A stretch of DNA of 64,000 nt from an uncultured Clostridia bacterium (lineage in GTDB: Bacteria > Bacillota > Clostridia > Oscillospirales > Ruminococcaceae), in assembly GCA_946498095.1 (NCBI GenBank), contig CAMMMX010000012.1, positions 16,342-80,341 on the forward strand. Direction: 5' to 3'. Shown in pieces: positions 51,749-60,253 of the stretch (position 1 is the first letter of the stretch; every line of letters begins with the position of its first letter). A program made the translations under genes and the position numbers. Under the pieces are notes generated by a model. It was given only the letters and a program-made list of their open reading frames with translations, was not told the DNA's origin and did not search any database.

Positions 51749-53962
51749 TTATTTCGAAAATATGTTTCCGATGAGAAGCGGGTTGAGGAGTAAATAGTCA
51801 AAGACACGGATACCCAGCATCGATAAGATCAGCGGCAGAATCAGTACGCCGCTGGCAGCTAATAAAGTTAAAATATGACTTTTCAACTTGACAGATGATG
51901 CGAAAATAATTATCATTGCCAATAATAGGGCGACATATCGCATCGTTGAAATCAAAATGAGATATCCCAAAATTGAAATTCCATGCGGAAGGGATGCCAA
52001 ATGCTCTATGCTGCACGCAGGAGCGGAGATGGCTTTCGTCCCATAAGCGGACAGAACATTGTAAAAATATGGCGCATACGTTATCATATAGATCAGCGTA
52101 ACAATCAAAACAGAAATGACAAGCTTCGAGACAAATGTAGAACGCCGTCCTTTATAGGTACATCTCAATAAAACAGTAGCGCCATTTTGATGCTCTACAG
52201 AATAAACGTAACTGAGACAGGCAATCACCATCGCTGCTGCCAGCAAAGCCATTTGAAAATCATGTGGGCGGCCCTGATAGGTTTCGCCGGTTAACATTTT
52301 GTAGCCCGAATCGTACAGATACCATCCCTCTTTCTCCTGAAGGTAGGTGGTGTGCGCAAGTACCATGTCTAAAGCCTTCTGTTTGGAAGCGGTCGTTAAA
52401 TCTCCAGGGGATTGTGACAGAAGATTCTGTTCCTCAACCAGATAATCCAACTTGTCATCAGTAACAGGGCCCTCTAATTCCAGCATATATTGCTTGTAGT
52501 GGACATCCTCCGATGTGTAAAAAATTTCTTTCATCGGCTGATAGGTATACGCAACAACGCCGGCAAATAACAATAATATTAACAGTACCTTGCCTCCTAT
52601 CATGATTTTATACAATTCATGTAAAAAAACGCTGGTAGTACGATAGAGCTTAGGAAGAGAAATTTTTCTGAAGATCCTACTCAGAAACGTAGAGGAAGTG
52701 CTGGCATCCACCGATTTCTGTTTGCAAAAGATGTACATCCCCCCAACGGAGAAGATGACGATCCCAATGATAACGCTTGCAATAAAAATTGGCCAAAGAT
52801 TTACCGGATAACCTAGCAAATTCATATTGAGGTAATTTTGAAACAACGTATCCGTATGGAGAAAGCTAACGGGATTGATATATTTAAAAAGGGAAAGGTA
52901 GCTGGATGGCTGTATGGAGTAATACAAAATAGCGCTGACACCAAATATAACGCCCAATATCAAATACAGCTGTACCGATTTTTTAGCGAGATTGGCGACA
53001 AAAAACAGTATGGACATAATCAATAAATACACACTGATTTTGGTTAAAAGGAACAACCCGCAATACTGTATCACTGTGATAGACAATTGACTGCCGATGT
53101 AACCATATACCGACTGGATATACCTGTCCAGATCGCCAAAACCATAAGAAAAATAGGCCATCGTAAAATTGATTCCATACAAGAGCAGGAGGATCAAAGC
53201 ACAACTCAGACAACCAACCGCAAATTTAGCGCCTATAAGCGCCACACGTCCACGAAAGGTAGTCTTAATGAGTCCCAACTGGCGCAATTCCTTTTCTCTG
53301 GTCAGCATGGATACTACACATATCAGTATCATTACAATAGCGATGATATCGGTAGGTAAAAATTCAGTCGCCATTTTGATGCCGTTGGATGGGGAATAGG
53401 TAAGAGTATTTCCTTTCAAATGCGCAAAGGCTTCGGGCGTCTTCATAATGTTACGATAACTGAAGGTACCCGGTTTGGAAAAAATGGATATGGAGGTCAT
53501 AGTTTCCGCATCATCGTCAATTTTTTTTAAATATTCACCGTAAGAGGCACAGGATTCCATTTCGGCTATGACACGATTATAAAGCGACACCTCTGTCCAC
53601 AAATTGTCTGTGTATCGTAAATAGTCACCACTGTTATATTCTTGTTTGAAAGCGCTAATATCAATATCCCCATACTGCTCAAAAAGTTCATCCTCTGATA
53701 AAGTGGAACCAAAAGTCATATCCTGAAATATGCGAAGTTTGTCCCTTTGGGCAGTGACAGTTTTTAATGCTTCTTCTTGCGGCATAGACATGATGTCCTG
53801 ATAGAGTGCGCGGTAAGACGCTGGGGGGACAGCATCGACGCCTTTTTGCATATAACGGTCCACATATAATAATCCGGCGTTGAGAAGGATGAACCCCAGA
53901 AAAATGAGTAGCATAGATTTTTTGAAAAACACCTTGACGAATTCGTTGACAATGATTCTCAT
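51749..53962 (-). CDS. Large ABC-2-type transporter permease
   Basis: 737-residue permease with two blocks of about six hydrophobic segments, each preceded by an extracytoplasmic stretch: an internally duplicated ABC-2 layout. MLTREKELRQLGLIKTTFRGR and VYSVEHQNGATVLLRCTYKGRRST are cytoplasmic coupling stretches in the two halves, both with the E-x5-L...T-x-R/K-G-R form. It overlaps the ATPase gene by four bases and works with it as an exporter. AT-richer than most neighbours. Substrate unknown. Confidence 0.85.
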   Translation of the reverse strand: MRIIVNEFVKVFFKKSMLLIFLGFILLNAGLLYVDRYMQKGVDAVPPASYRALYQDIMSMPQEEALKTVTAQRDKLRIFQDMTFGSTLSEDELFEQYGDIDISAFKQEYNSGDYLRYTDNLWTEVSLYNRVIAEMESCASYGEYLKKIDDDAETMTSISIFSKPGTFSYRNIMKTPEAFAHLKGNTLTYSPSNGIKMATEFLPTDIIAIVMILICVVSMLTREKELRQLGLIKTTFRGRVALIGAKFAVGCLSCALILLLLYGINFTMAYFSYGFGDLDRYIQSVYGYIGSQLSITVIQYCGLFLLTKISVYLLIMSILFFVANLAKKSVQLYLILGVIFGVSAILYYSIQPSSYLSLFKYINPVSFLHTDTLFQNYLNMNLLGYPVNLWPIFIASVIIGIVIFSVGGMYIFCKQKSVDASTSSTFLSRIFRKISLPKLYRTTSVFLHELYKIMIGGKVLLILLLFAGVVAYTYQPMKEIFYTSEDVHYKQYMLELEGPVTDDKLDYLVEEQNLLSQSPGDLTTASKQKALDMVLAHTTYLQEKEGWYLYDSGYKMLTGETYQGRPHDFQMALLAAAMVIACLSYVYSVEHQNGATVLLRCTYKGRRSTFVSKLVISVLIVTLIYMITYAPYFYNVLSAYGTKAISAPACSIEHLASLPHGISILGYLILISTMRYVALLLAMIIIFASSVKLKSHILTLLAASGVLILPLILSMLGIRVFDYLLLNPLLIGNIFSK

Positions 53963-54825
53963 ATCTTATCATCCTCATCGAAGACATAGAGGTATAAATC
54001 CTCTACCGACGGCTTCTGCGTAACGGCTCCCGGAGGAATTTCATCAGAAATAACGCGAACGTATATAGAATTTTCATCCTTAGAAATATTACCAACACGA
54101 TAGTGACGGGTAATTTCTTTCAGTTTATCCGGCGTAGTTTGAATTTCAAATACTTTTCCTTCCAATTCGGCACAGAGCGCATGCGGAGAACCACTGCTAA
54201 TAATTTCCCCGTTTTTCAGAAGCAGCAGTTCTTTGGCTATAAACTCAATATCTGAAACGACATGCGTTGCGATAATAACAATTTTGTCAAAAGCGATTTC
54301 AGAAATCAGATTACGGATACGGATTCGTTCTTTCGGATCCAGTCCAGCGGTCGGTTCATCTAAAATAAGCACCCTAGGGTTACCAAGCATCGCCTGTGCA
54401 ATTAAAGCACGTTGTTTCATACCACCCGAAAAAGCACCGAGCCTTTTCTGTCGGACATCACTAAGGTTTACCAAAGTCAGTAATTGATCAATTTGTTTTG
54501 AAGCTTCGGTTTTCGTCATTCCTTTCAGTGCTGCCATATACCATAAAAAACGATTTAAGGTAAAATTGGGATACAGCCCCTGTTGCTGCGGCATATATCC
54601 CAGTACCCGTCGAAATGCCTTTCCCATTTGTTTGACGTCTTTTCCCTCATACAATATGGAACCTTGATCTGCCGATAAATTATCCGTTATAATATTCATT
54701 AAGGTGGACTTACCCGCTCCATTAGGCCCAAGAAGACCATAAACGCCGGTACTAAACTCGTAGGAGAAATGTTTTAGCGCATGGATATCTCCATATGATT
54801 TATTAATATTTTCCAATTTCAGCAT
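53959..54825 (-). CDS. ABC transporter ATP-binding protein
   Basis: 288 aa. Walker A GPNGAGKST, Q-loop MPQQQGLYP, signature FSGGMKQRALIAQAML, Walker B LILDEPTAGLDP, H-loop IIATHVVSD. A C-terminal extension of about 80 residues follows. First intact gene of the two-gene exporter unit; GGAG stands before ATG at 54825. Its transcript probably starts at 55056 or 55194 and runs through the relic at 54850. Confidence 0.93.
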   Translation of the reverse strand: MLKLENINKSYGDIHALKHFSYEFSTGVYGLLGPNGAGKSTLMNIITDNLSADQGSILYEGKDVKQMGKAFRRVLGYMPQQQGLYPNFTLNRFLWYMAALKGMTKTEASKQIDQLLTLVNLSDVRQKRLGAFSGGMKQRALIAQAMLGNPRVLILDEPTAGLDPKERIRIRNLISEIAFDKIVIIATHVVSDIEFIAKELLLLKNGEIISSGSPHALCAELEGKVFEIQTTPDKLKEITRHYRVGNISKDENSIYVRVISDEIPPGAVTQKPSVEDLYLYVFDEDDKI

Positions 54826-54849
54826 ATACCCATCCCATCTCCTAACACA

Positions 54850-55041
54850 CTAGGACTGGATTCCGTATTGTTCATTCACAGCATCAACCAGTTCGTCAAT
54901 CCCAGCGCCCTTCAGTTCCTGATTCACTCTGGCTATCTCTGATTCGATATCGTCGGCTTTCCAGATATCATCATTTGTTTTCAGAATCTCTCTAACTCCA
55001 GTTGGATCAAAGTTTTTTCCAAGGTAAGGGGAGGCCTTCAC
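54850..55041 (-). pseudogene. Short relic resembling the C-terminus of a DUF3502 solute-binding lipoprotein
   Basis: A 63-codon frame from GTG at 55041 reads YLGKNFDPTGVREILKTND and ends LKGAGIDELVDAVNEQYG. The FDPTGV and LKGAGIDELV stretches resemble the C-terminal domain (DUF3502) of extracellular sugar-binding lipoproteins; signal peptide and binding lobes are missing. There is no ribosome site: the GTG lies only about 8 nt after the predicted transcription start, so translation would have to be leaderless. Most likely a deletion remnant, but a small protein cannot be ruled out. Confidence 0.4.
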
Positions 55042-55055
55042 TTTTTATCATCTAA

Positions 55056-55085
55056 AATATACCATAATTTACTATTTGTTGTCAA
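55056..55085 (-). promoter_or_regulatory. Proximal promoter of the ABC unit
   Basis: Minus strand TTGACA (55085-55080), 18-nt spacer, TATATT (55061-55056), immediately before the relic frame. Confidence 0.6.
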
Positions 55086-55193
55086 ACAAATTATAAAATT
55101 TTTCAGATAACAAATCCATATGATTGAGAACAATATCACTAAGTATAGTAATGGTGCAATAGTGTTAAATATATTTCCAATCATATTATATAA

Positions 55194-55222
55194 AATATAC
55201 TATATTTTAGAATTAACGTCAA
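55194..55222 (-). promoter_or_regulatory. Distal promoter of the ABC unit
   Basis: Minus strand TTGACG (55222-55217), 17-nt spacer, TATATT (55199-55194). Both promoters share a TATATTTTA core and lie in a strikingly AT-rich stretch (55060-55360) that holds no gene. Confidence 0.5.
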
Positions 55223-55363
55223 TATTTTTAAAAAATATTTGTGTATTTTTACATGGTAGAAAAACAGTGTAGCAAGTAGAGCAGAGTTTTATGTATCAAA
55301 GCATATATCGCGTTATACGAATGACACGAAAAATTCTAGGATTGGAAGAGTACGAAAAAACAT

Positions 55364-55392
55364 TTGACAGCAGCGGAGGAAAGGGGTATAAT
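55364..55392 (+). promoter_or_regulatory. Fully consensus sigma-A promoter of the recombinase gene
   Basis: TTGACA (55364-55369), 17-nt spacer, TATAAT (55387-55392). Both hexamers and the spacing are perfect. The predicted start lies just before the palindrome at 55403-55432. Confidence 0.85.
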
Positions 55393-55402
55393 AAAAACAA
55401 TT

Positions 55403-55432
55403 AATTTCGCTAAATGCAAATTTAGCGAAATT
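55403..55432 (+). promoter_or_regulatory. Perfect 13-bp palindrome at the recombinase start point
   Basis: AATTTCGCTAAAT (55403-55415), GCAA, ATTTAGCGAAATT (55420-55432). Placed at about +4 to +33, it could be a repressor operator or a 5' RNA hairpin. No T-run follows. 55433-55518 is leader with no other gene. Confidence 0.65.
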
Positions 55433-55518
55433 CAGGGAAGCCATCCTCAACCAAACCACCATGGCCACCGATAAAAGGGTCTGACACGCAACCGTCTACA
55501 GGAAGGATTGATATATCG

Positions 55519-56538
55519 ATGGAAGCAAAAAAAAGCAAGCATTCATACCAGGAGGATTGTCCGGCTGTACTGAAAGATTTTTTATTTTATATGGAGATCG
55601 TCAAGGGCCGTAGTGCGAAAACTGTGCAGGCGTATTACTGGGATCTTCGGACATTCTTCCGTTTTATGCTCCTGCATCGAGATTTGGTTACAACGGAAAC
55701 TACATTCCATGATATTCCCATCACTAGCGTCGACTTGGATTTCGTTCGCAGCATCACCTTATCCGATGTGTACGAATTTCTACGTTTTGTCGCAGACGAC
55801 AACGGGAATTCTTCTGTGACGCGTGCCCGTAAGCTGTCCGCCATCAAAATGTTTTTTAAGTATTTGACCACAAATACCGGTCAGCTTGACACCAATCCGG
55901 TGAAGGATTTAGAGCTTCCGGCTGTCAAAAAGCGCCTGCCGAAGCATCTGACTTTGGAACAAAGCTTAGAAGTGCTTGGCAGTGTAACGTCTGAAACACC
56001 GTTACGCGACGCCTGTATTTTGACATTTTTTCTAAACTGCGGAATGCGTTTAAGTGAATTGGTGGGCATAAATTTGTCCGATATCCGGGATAACACGCTT
56101 CGCATCATCGGTAAAGGCAACAAAGAACGTATGGTATATTTAAACGCCGCTTGTTTGGATGCCTTTCACGCTTATCTGACGGAGCGCGCTCAACAGCAAA
56201 ATATCAAGGATAAAAACGCGCTTTTTCTGAGCCGCCGCGGTACGCGAATCACCAATAGACGCGTGGAGCAAATTGTGAACGAATGTTTACGTCGAGCCGG
56301 ACTGGATAACCGTGGGTTTTCTGTACACAAACTGCGGCATACGGCTGCTACACTGATGTATCAGCATGGACATGTGGATATCCGGGCGCTCAAGGAAATT
56401 TTGGGGCACGCCAATATAGGTACCACAGAGATTTATACGCATGTATCCAGCGAACAACTTGAAAAAGCAGCGGACGCTTCCCCACTGGCACATCTACCTG
56501 CTCGTCGGTCACAGACAGAAAAAAAGGAGAAATCATAA
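55519..56538 (+). CDS. xerC: Tyrosine recombinase, XerC/XerD type
   Basis: 339 aa. The N-terminal SAM-like core-binding domain (KGRSAKTVQAYYWDLRTFF) is followed by the catalytic domain with NCGMRLSELVGI (Arg I), the beta-hairpin Lys near IIGKGNKERMV, HKLRHTAATL (His-x-x-Arg), LGHANIGTTEIYTHV (His and nucleophile Tyr). All catalytic residues are present. The length is slightly above XerC/D (about 300 aa). It could resolve chromosome dimers at dif or act in a mobile element; no att site was recognised nearby. It converges on dnaI with only 1 bp between the stops. Confidence 0.9.
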   Translation: MEAKKSKHSYQEDCPAVLKDFLFYMEIVKGRSAKTVQAYYWDLRTFFRFMLLHRDLVTTETTFHDIPITSVDLDFVRSITLSDVYEFLRFVADDNGNSSVTRARKLSAIKMFFKYLTTNTGQLDTNPVKDLELPAVKKRLPKHLTLEQSLEVLGSVTSETPLRDACILTFFLNCGMRLSELVGINLSDIRDNTLRIIGKGNKERMVYLNAACLDAFHAYLTERAQQQNIKDKNALFLSRRGTRITNRRVEQIVNECLRRAGLDNRGFSVHKLRHTAATLMYQHGHVDIRALKEILGHANIGTTEIYTHVSSEQLEKAADASPLAHLPARRSQTEKKEKS

Positions 56539-56539
56539 T

Positions 56540-57535
56540 TTATTTCATGTTATTGAATTTTTGCAACTGACGGATGTCGTTGCCGACAAATAACAACGAT
56601 TCGTAGGTCGCCAACAGACGCGACACGATTCGATCGTTATATTTCGCTTGGATTTCCCGCGTAGTCAGGTTACAGCTGATGATAGTTGGTCGCTGTTGGT
56701 TGATGCGAGTGTTGAGAAGGTTATAGACTGTTGCGGTATTGAAGCTGGAATCGTATTCAGCACCCAGATCGTCCAGCACCAGCAAATCTGCATCAAGAAG
56801 AATTTGCAGCGTTTCCTTTTCCGGCTTTTCTCTGCTGAAATGTTCCCGTTCAATGGTACGGAGTAAATCCTGTATGGAACCGTATATGACATTATAACCT
56901 TTCCCTATCACAGTTCGGGCAATGGAAAGCGAAAGATGCGTTTTCCCCAACCCGGTTTTCCCCCACATAAATAGGCTGGGAGAAGAGAGCGAAAAGGCAT
57001 TCGCGTAGGATACGCAGTAATCATACACTTCTTTCATTTTCACCCGTGGGACGATTTTGAGTTCCGGATCCGGTGCGTCCGGGTAATAGCGCAGATCGAA
57101 AGTATCGAACGAGGACAGCGCAAAGGGAGCCACTTCGTTCAAACGCTCGGATGACAGCTTTTGCACGATCTGCTTCAAACAGCCGCACATTGTGCCGTTT
57201 ACATACCCCGAGTCCCCGCATATGGAACAAACAGGATGTGGGGACAGATAGTCTTCCGGAAAGCCGTTTTGTGTCAGTTGCTCGGAAATACGCTGCTGCA
57301 AATGGAGATTGTTGTCCTGTAAGAAAGCCAGCTTGTCCTGAATATTGTTGGGGCCGGCCAAGATGAGCCGCGCAACCTCTATGCTCGTCATTGCCAGCTG
57401 CTTCTGTAACGGGGGGATTCCCGGTACGGTATGGGCAATCTCATCCTGTCGGCGTTTCAGCTCTAACTTTGTTCCCTGCCGGCGCTGGGACAAGATATCC
57501 AGCGCCTGATCCATCAGTTTACGGCCGCGTTCCAT
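56540..57535 (-). CDS. dnaC: DnaC/DnaI-like helicase-loader ATPase
   Basis: 331 aa. A zinc-binding region CSICGDSGYVNGTMCGC (about residues 106-122) precedes the AAA+ domain: Walker A WGKTGLGKTH, Walker B LLVLDDLGAE, then NTRINQQRPTIISCNL (sensor 1) and the Arg-finger region NDRIVSRLL. It loads the replicative helicase at origins or restarted forks. It follows the DnaD gene by 2 bp, the standard dnaD-dnaI pair of Clostridia. Confidence 0.92.
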   Translation of the reverse strand: MERGRKLMDQALDILSQRRQGTKLELKRRQDEIAHTVPGIPPLQKQLAMTSIEVARLILAGPNNIQDKLAFLQDNNLHLQQRISEQLTQNGFPEDYLSPHPVCSICGDSGYVNGTMCGCLKQIVQKLSSERLNEVAPFALSSFDTFDLRYYPDAPDPELKIVPRVKMKEVYDYCVSYANAFSLSSPSLFMWGKTGLGKTHLSLSIARTVIGKGYNVIYGSIQDLLRTIEREHFSREKPEKETLQILLDADLLVLDDLGAEYDSSFNTATVYNLLNTRINQQRPTIISCNLTTREIQAKYNDRIVSRLLATYESLLFVGNDIRQLQKFNNMK

Positions 57536-57537
57536 CT

Positions 57538-58596
57538 TTATCCCTCCTGTTTTGGTATTTTAGGTGTGTAGCGAAGCGCAGCTGCGTCAAATTCGTCTAG
57601 GTTATAGGAAGGCGACACCTTTTGAATTCTTGCTGCTGCCGTTTTCGGTGACGCAGAAATATCTTCCAAAGCCTGCTGTGGGGTGTGGATATGCTTTTCA
57701 TGCCACGACTGCAAGATGGAATTGGTATACGGAAAGGATACCTTGCCGATTGTGTCTACGGTACGTTCATAAGCCAGTTGAATCATATCCATACCAAATT
57801 GGAAGTCTTCTGTCCATTTGGCGATGAATTTTTTTTCGTTTGCGGAAAGGGCACGGTTCTGTATACCAAAACACTGTCGGACCTTGTTTTCCGCAGTATG
57901 CCGCTCCTGCAGCCGGGCGATTCGCGCTTCCGCGAGTTCATGAGTAGAAATGCCTTCCTCTGCCCAGCCTTGTGCTGTTTTTTCAATGTAATTCATACTG
58001 GATTTGCCAATAGAAAGACAGTATGCCGTAATCATAGCAATCACGTCGGCTGATATGCCAATATAATCGTATAAATAAATCAACGATTTTTGCTCTGTGG
58101 GTGTCAGTGGACGCCCAAATTGCTCCGTAATCAATTGGAACAGCAGACGGATTTCTTCATTTTCGTCAATACGTGCTGCAATCTCCCGGCTGCTTGGCGG
58201 CGTAAAGGAAGAAGAGGAGGGATGCGCTGTCTTCCGCCTAGGCGGTGGCGACGGCAGACGGATATTCTGATGAGAAGGTTTCCCCTCTTTTTCTGTGGAG
58301 GAAGCCGTCATAGAATCCTCAGTGTTGTCCGCAGGTAGAAAGACACCGCTCTCGCTCCTGACAAGTATATGGGATTCACACCAATATGTCAAAGCATCAG
58401 CAACGTCCTCAGCCGGCATTTTCAACTCGTCTGCGATATGGTCGAGGCTTACCTGCTCCCCCGCATGACGTAAAAGGTAGAGCAGGACCTTCAGGCAGTT
58501 GCCGCTAGCCAGACGGATATGCTGGTCTACCACACAGCAGGGAACGGCAAAAATACTGCCCCAAGCCCCTAAATTAATTTGAATTTCCTGCTTCAT
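57538..58596 (-). CDS. DnaD-domain replication initiation protein
   Basis: 352 aa. An N-terminal winged-helix domain (SGNCLKVLLYLLRHAGEQVSLDHIADELKMP) is followed by a low-complexity linker and a DnaB/DnaD domain in the second half (FGRPLTPTEQKSLIYLYDYIG), with a further DnaD-like repeat near ALSANEKKFIAKWTEDF. It remodels DNA and recruits the helicase loader. The start is ATG at 58596 with GGAAAGG 9 nt upstream; an earlier TTG or ATG frame start at 58638 lacks family similarity. Confidence 0.9.
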   Translation of the reverse strand: MKQEIQINLGAWGSIFAVPCCVVDQHIRLASGNCLKVLLYLLRHAGEQVSLDHIADELKMPAEDVADALTYWCESHILVRSESGVFLPADNTEDSMTASSTEKEGKPSHQNIRLPSPPPRRKTAHPSSSSFTPPSSREIAARIDENEEIRLLFQLITEQFGRPLTPTEQKSLIYLYDYIGISADVIAMITAYCLSIGKSSMNYIEKTAQGWAEEGISTHELAEARIARLQERHTAENKVRQCFGIQNRALSANEKKFIAKWTEDFQFGMDMIQLAYERTVDTIGKVSFPYTNSILQSWHEKHIHTPQQALEDISASPKTAAARIQKVSPSYNLDEFDAAALRYTPKIPKQEG

Positions 58597-58648
58597 GAAA
58601 CCATGCCTTTCCGCCTTGATGACATATACTTTTTCCAACGCTTACAAC

Positions 58649-58677
58649 AGTATAACATAAACGACATTTTTTTTCAC
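58649..58677 (-). promoter_or_regulatory. Promoter of the dnaD-dnaI pair
   Basis: Minus strand GTGAAA (58677-58672), 17-nt spacer, TATACT (58654-58649), about 55 bp before the ATG. Confidence 0.5.
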
Positions 58678-58697
58678 TATCTTTTTATGAAGAAGAA

Positions 58698-58727
58698 AAA
58701 AGCGGCAGGAGACATCTTCCTGCCGCT
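58698..58727 (-). terminator. Terminator of the GH1 gene
   Basis: AGCGGCAGGA/TCCTGCCGCT perfect 10-bp stem with 7-nt loop, followed by T6 on the minus strand, 17 bp after the stop at 58744. Confidence 0.9.
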
Positions 58728-58743
58728 TATCGGGTATGTGATT

Positions 58744-60111
58744 TTATATCAAATTTGTACCATTGCAGGCAATTGTGTCGCGGTACCAATAGCCGGAGTC
58801 CTTTATGAGTCGCGTCTGATCCCGGTAATCGACATAAACGAGGCCGAATCGTTCTGCATAACCGCTGTGCCACTCGAAATTGTCCATAATGGACCACTGG
58901 AAATAGCCGCGTACGTCTACGCCATCCGTAGACGCTTTCTTCAGCTCGCGCAGATACCGGTACAGGAAGTCGATGCGGTTAGGATCGTGCACTTTTCCAT
59001 CAACCGATATCACATCGTTGCAGGCAAGCCCGTTTTCCGTGATATAGATGGGCTTGTGGTAACGCTCGTAGAGAAAACGGGGCCCCCAATAGAGGCATTC
59101 CGGTGTGATCGGCCAATTCAGCGCCGTCTTAGGAAAGCCTGTATATCGCTTGAGATAAATAGGCTCCCCTGTTTCCCCGGCCTTGACTTGTACACCGTTA
59201 TATATGTTCTGGCCTAAGAAGTCGAGCGGCTGACTGATAATCTTCAAGTCGTCCTGTCCGATATGTGGCAGGTATTTTTCATATTTTGCAAGGCCCTCAG
59301 CGGGATATTCGCCCAGTAGGACAGGATCGTTCCACCAGGAAACGTTCCAGGTCCAGGATTGCGGATCGTCCGGGAGAGAGAAGTTTGCCCGGCGGGCCGC
59401 CTCAATATCCTCCAGGGAATCTGTCAAGGGATACATGAACGACGCTGTTGGCGCATACCCGATTTCCAACGGCTGTTTGGCAGCTGCCCGCATTGCCATG
59501 ACTGCCATACCATGTCCAAGCAGGACGTTATGTGCCATCTGAAAGGTATCGTCGGCGGAAAGACGCTGACCAGGCGCGTGGACACCGCTTTCAAAACCAA
59601 GCCCGATAAAGCATTGCGGTTCGTTTAAGGTGAAAAAGTGTGTCACCCTGTCAGAATAACGTTCTGTTACGAGCTTGGCATAATCCGCGAACCATTGGGG
59701 GCTGTCTGGATTCAGCCATCCTCCGCGTTTGTATAGCTCGTATGGATAATCCCAGTGAAACAGCGTGATATAAGGCGTGATACCATTTTGGAGTAACTCG
59801 TCAATCAGCGCGTCATAATACGACAGGCCTTTTTCATTGACCTTGCCTGTCCCGGACGGAAGAAGGCGCGGCCAGGATATCGATAAACGGTAGGCGTGAA
59901 CGCCAATCTCTTTCATCAGCCGGATGTCCTCCCGGTAACGGTGATAGCTGTCACAGGCGATGTCACCTGTGTCGCCGTTTGCAATGACGCCCGGCTTACG
60001 GCAGTACATATCCCAGATGGACCAGCCTTTTCCGTCCTCAAAAGCGCCGCCTTCCACCTGATAGGATGCCGCGGCGACACCCCAAACAAAATCCTTCCGA
60101 AATCCATCCAT
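58744..60111 (-). CDS. Glycoside hydrolase family 1 (beta-glucosidase-like)
   Basis: 455 aa. The start MDGFRKDFVWGVAAASYQVEGG is the GH1 opening. The acid/base Glu lies in FTLNEPQCF and the nucleophile Glu in IYITENGLA; WSIMDNFEWHSGY carries the sugar-binding Trp and Glu. There is no signal peptide, so it cleaves imported beta-linked oligosaccharides in the cytoplasm. No PTS phosphate-binding pattern was checked in detail. ATG at 60111 has GGAGGGG about 7 nt upstream. Own promoter and cre-like operator upstream. Confidence 0.95.
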   Translation of the reverse strand: MDGFRKDFVWGVAAASYQVEGGAFEDGKGWSIWDMYCRKPGVIANGDTGDIACDSYHRYREDIRLMKEIGVHAYRLSISWPRLLPSGTGKVNEKGLSYYDALIDELLQNGITPYITLFHWDYPYELYKRGGWLNPDSPQWFADYAKLVTERYSDRVTHFFTLNEPQCFIGLGFESGVHAPGQRLSADDTFQMAHNVLLGHGMAVMAMRAAAKQPLEIGYAPTASFMYPLTDSLEDIEAARRANFSLPDDPQSWTWNVSWWNDPVLLGEYPAEGLAKYEKYLPHIGQDDLKIISQPLDFLGQNIYNGVQVKAGETGEPIYLKRYTGFPKTALNWPITPECLYWGPRFLYERYHKPIYITENGLACNDVISVDGKVHDPNRIDFLYRYLRELKKASTDGVDVRGYFQWSIMDNFEWHSGYAERFGLVYVDYRDQTRLIKDSGYWYRDTIACNGTNLI

Positions 60112-60125
60112 TGTTAACCCCTCCA

Positions 60126-60139
60126 AGAAAACGTTTACA
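60126..60139 (-). promoter_or_regulatory. cre-like operator before the GH1 gene
   Basis: On the minus strand TGTAAACGTTTTCT, matching 13 of 14 positions of the CcpA consensus TGWAANCGNTNWCA. It lies just downstream of the predicted start point, a place where CcpA or another LacI-family protein would block transcription. Confidence 0.6.
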
Positions 60140-60149
60140 GCGTATTTTT

Positions 60150-60178
60150 ATTATACATGATTCCCTCGAGAAAGTCAA
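60150..60178 (-). promoter_or_regulatory. Promoter of the GH1 gene
   Basis: Minus strand TTGACT (60178-60173), 17-nt spacer, TATAAT (60155-60150). Confidence 0.8.
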
Positions 60179-60189
60179 ACTACTTACCG

Positions 60190-60234
60190 TAAAAAAACAA
60201 GCGCAGGAAGCCCGCTCGTAGCCACCTGCGCTTG
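60190..60234 (-). terminator. Terminator of the GH26 gene
   Basis: CAAGCGCAGG (60198-60207) pairs with CCTGCGCTTG (60225-60234); T7 follows on the minus strand. It separates GH26 from GH1, so the two enzymes are separately transcribed. Confidence 0.9.
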
Positions 60235-60253
60235 ATGTGACTGTCATAACCGG

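Noticed and set aside
55060..55432. AT-rich stretch and palindrome as a replication origin or dif site
   Set aside because: No DnaA-box cluster and no Xer-site-like 28-mer were seen; promoters explain the AT-rich motifs better.
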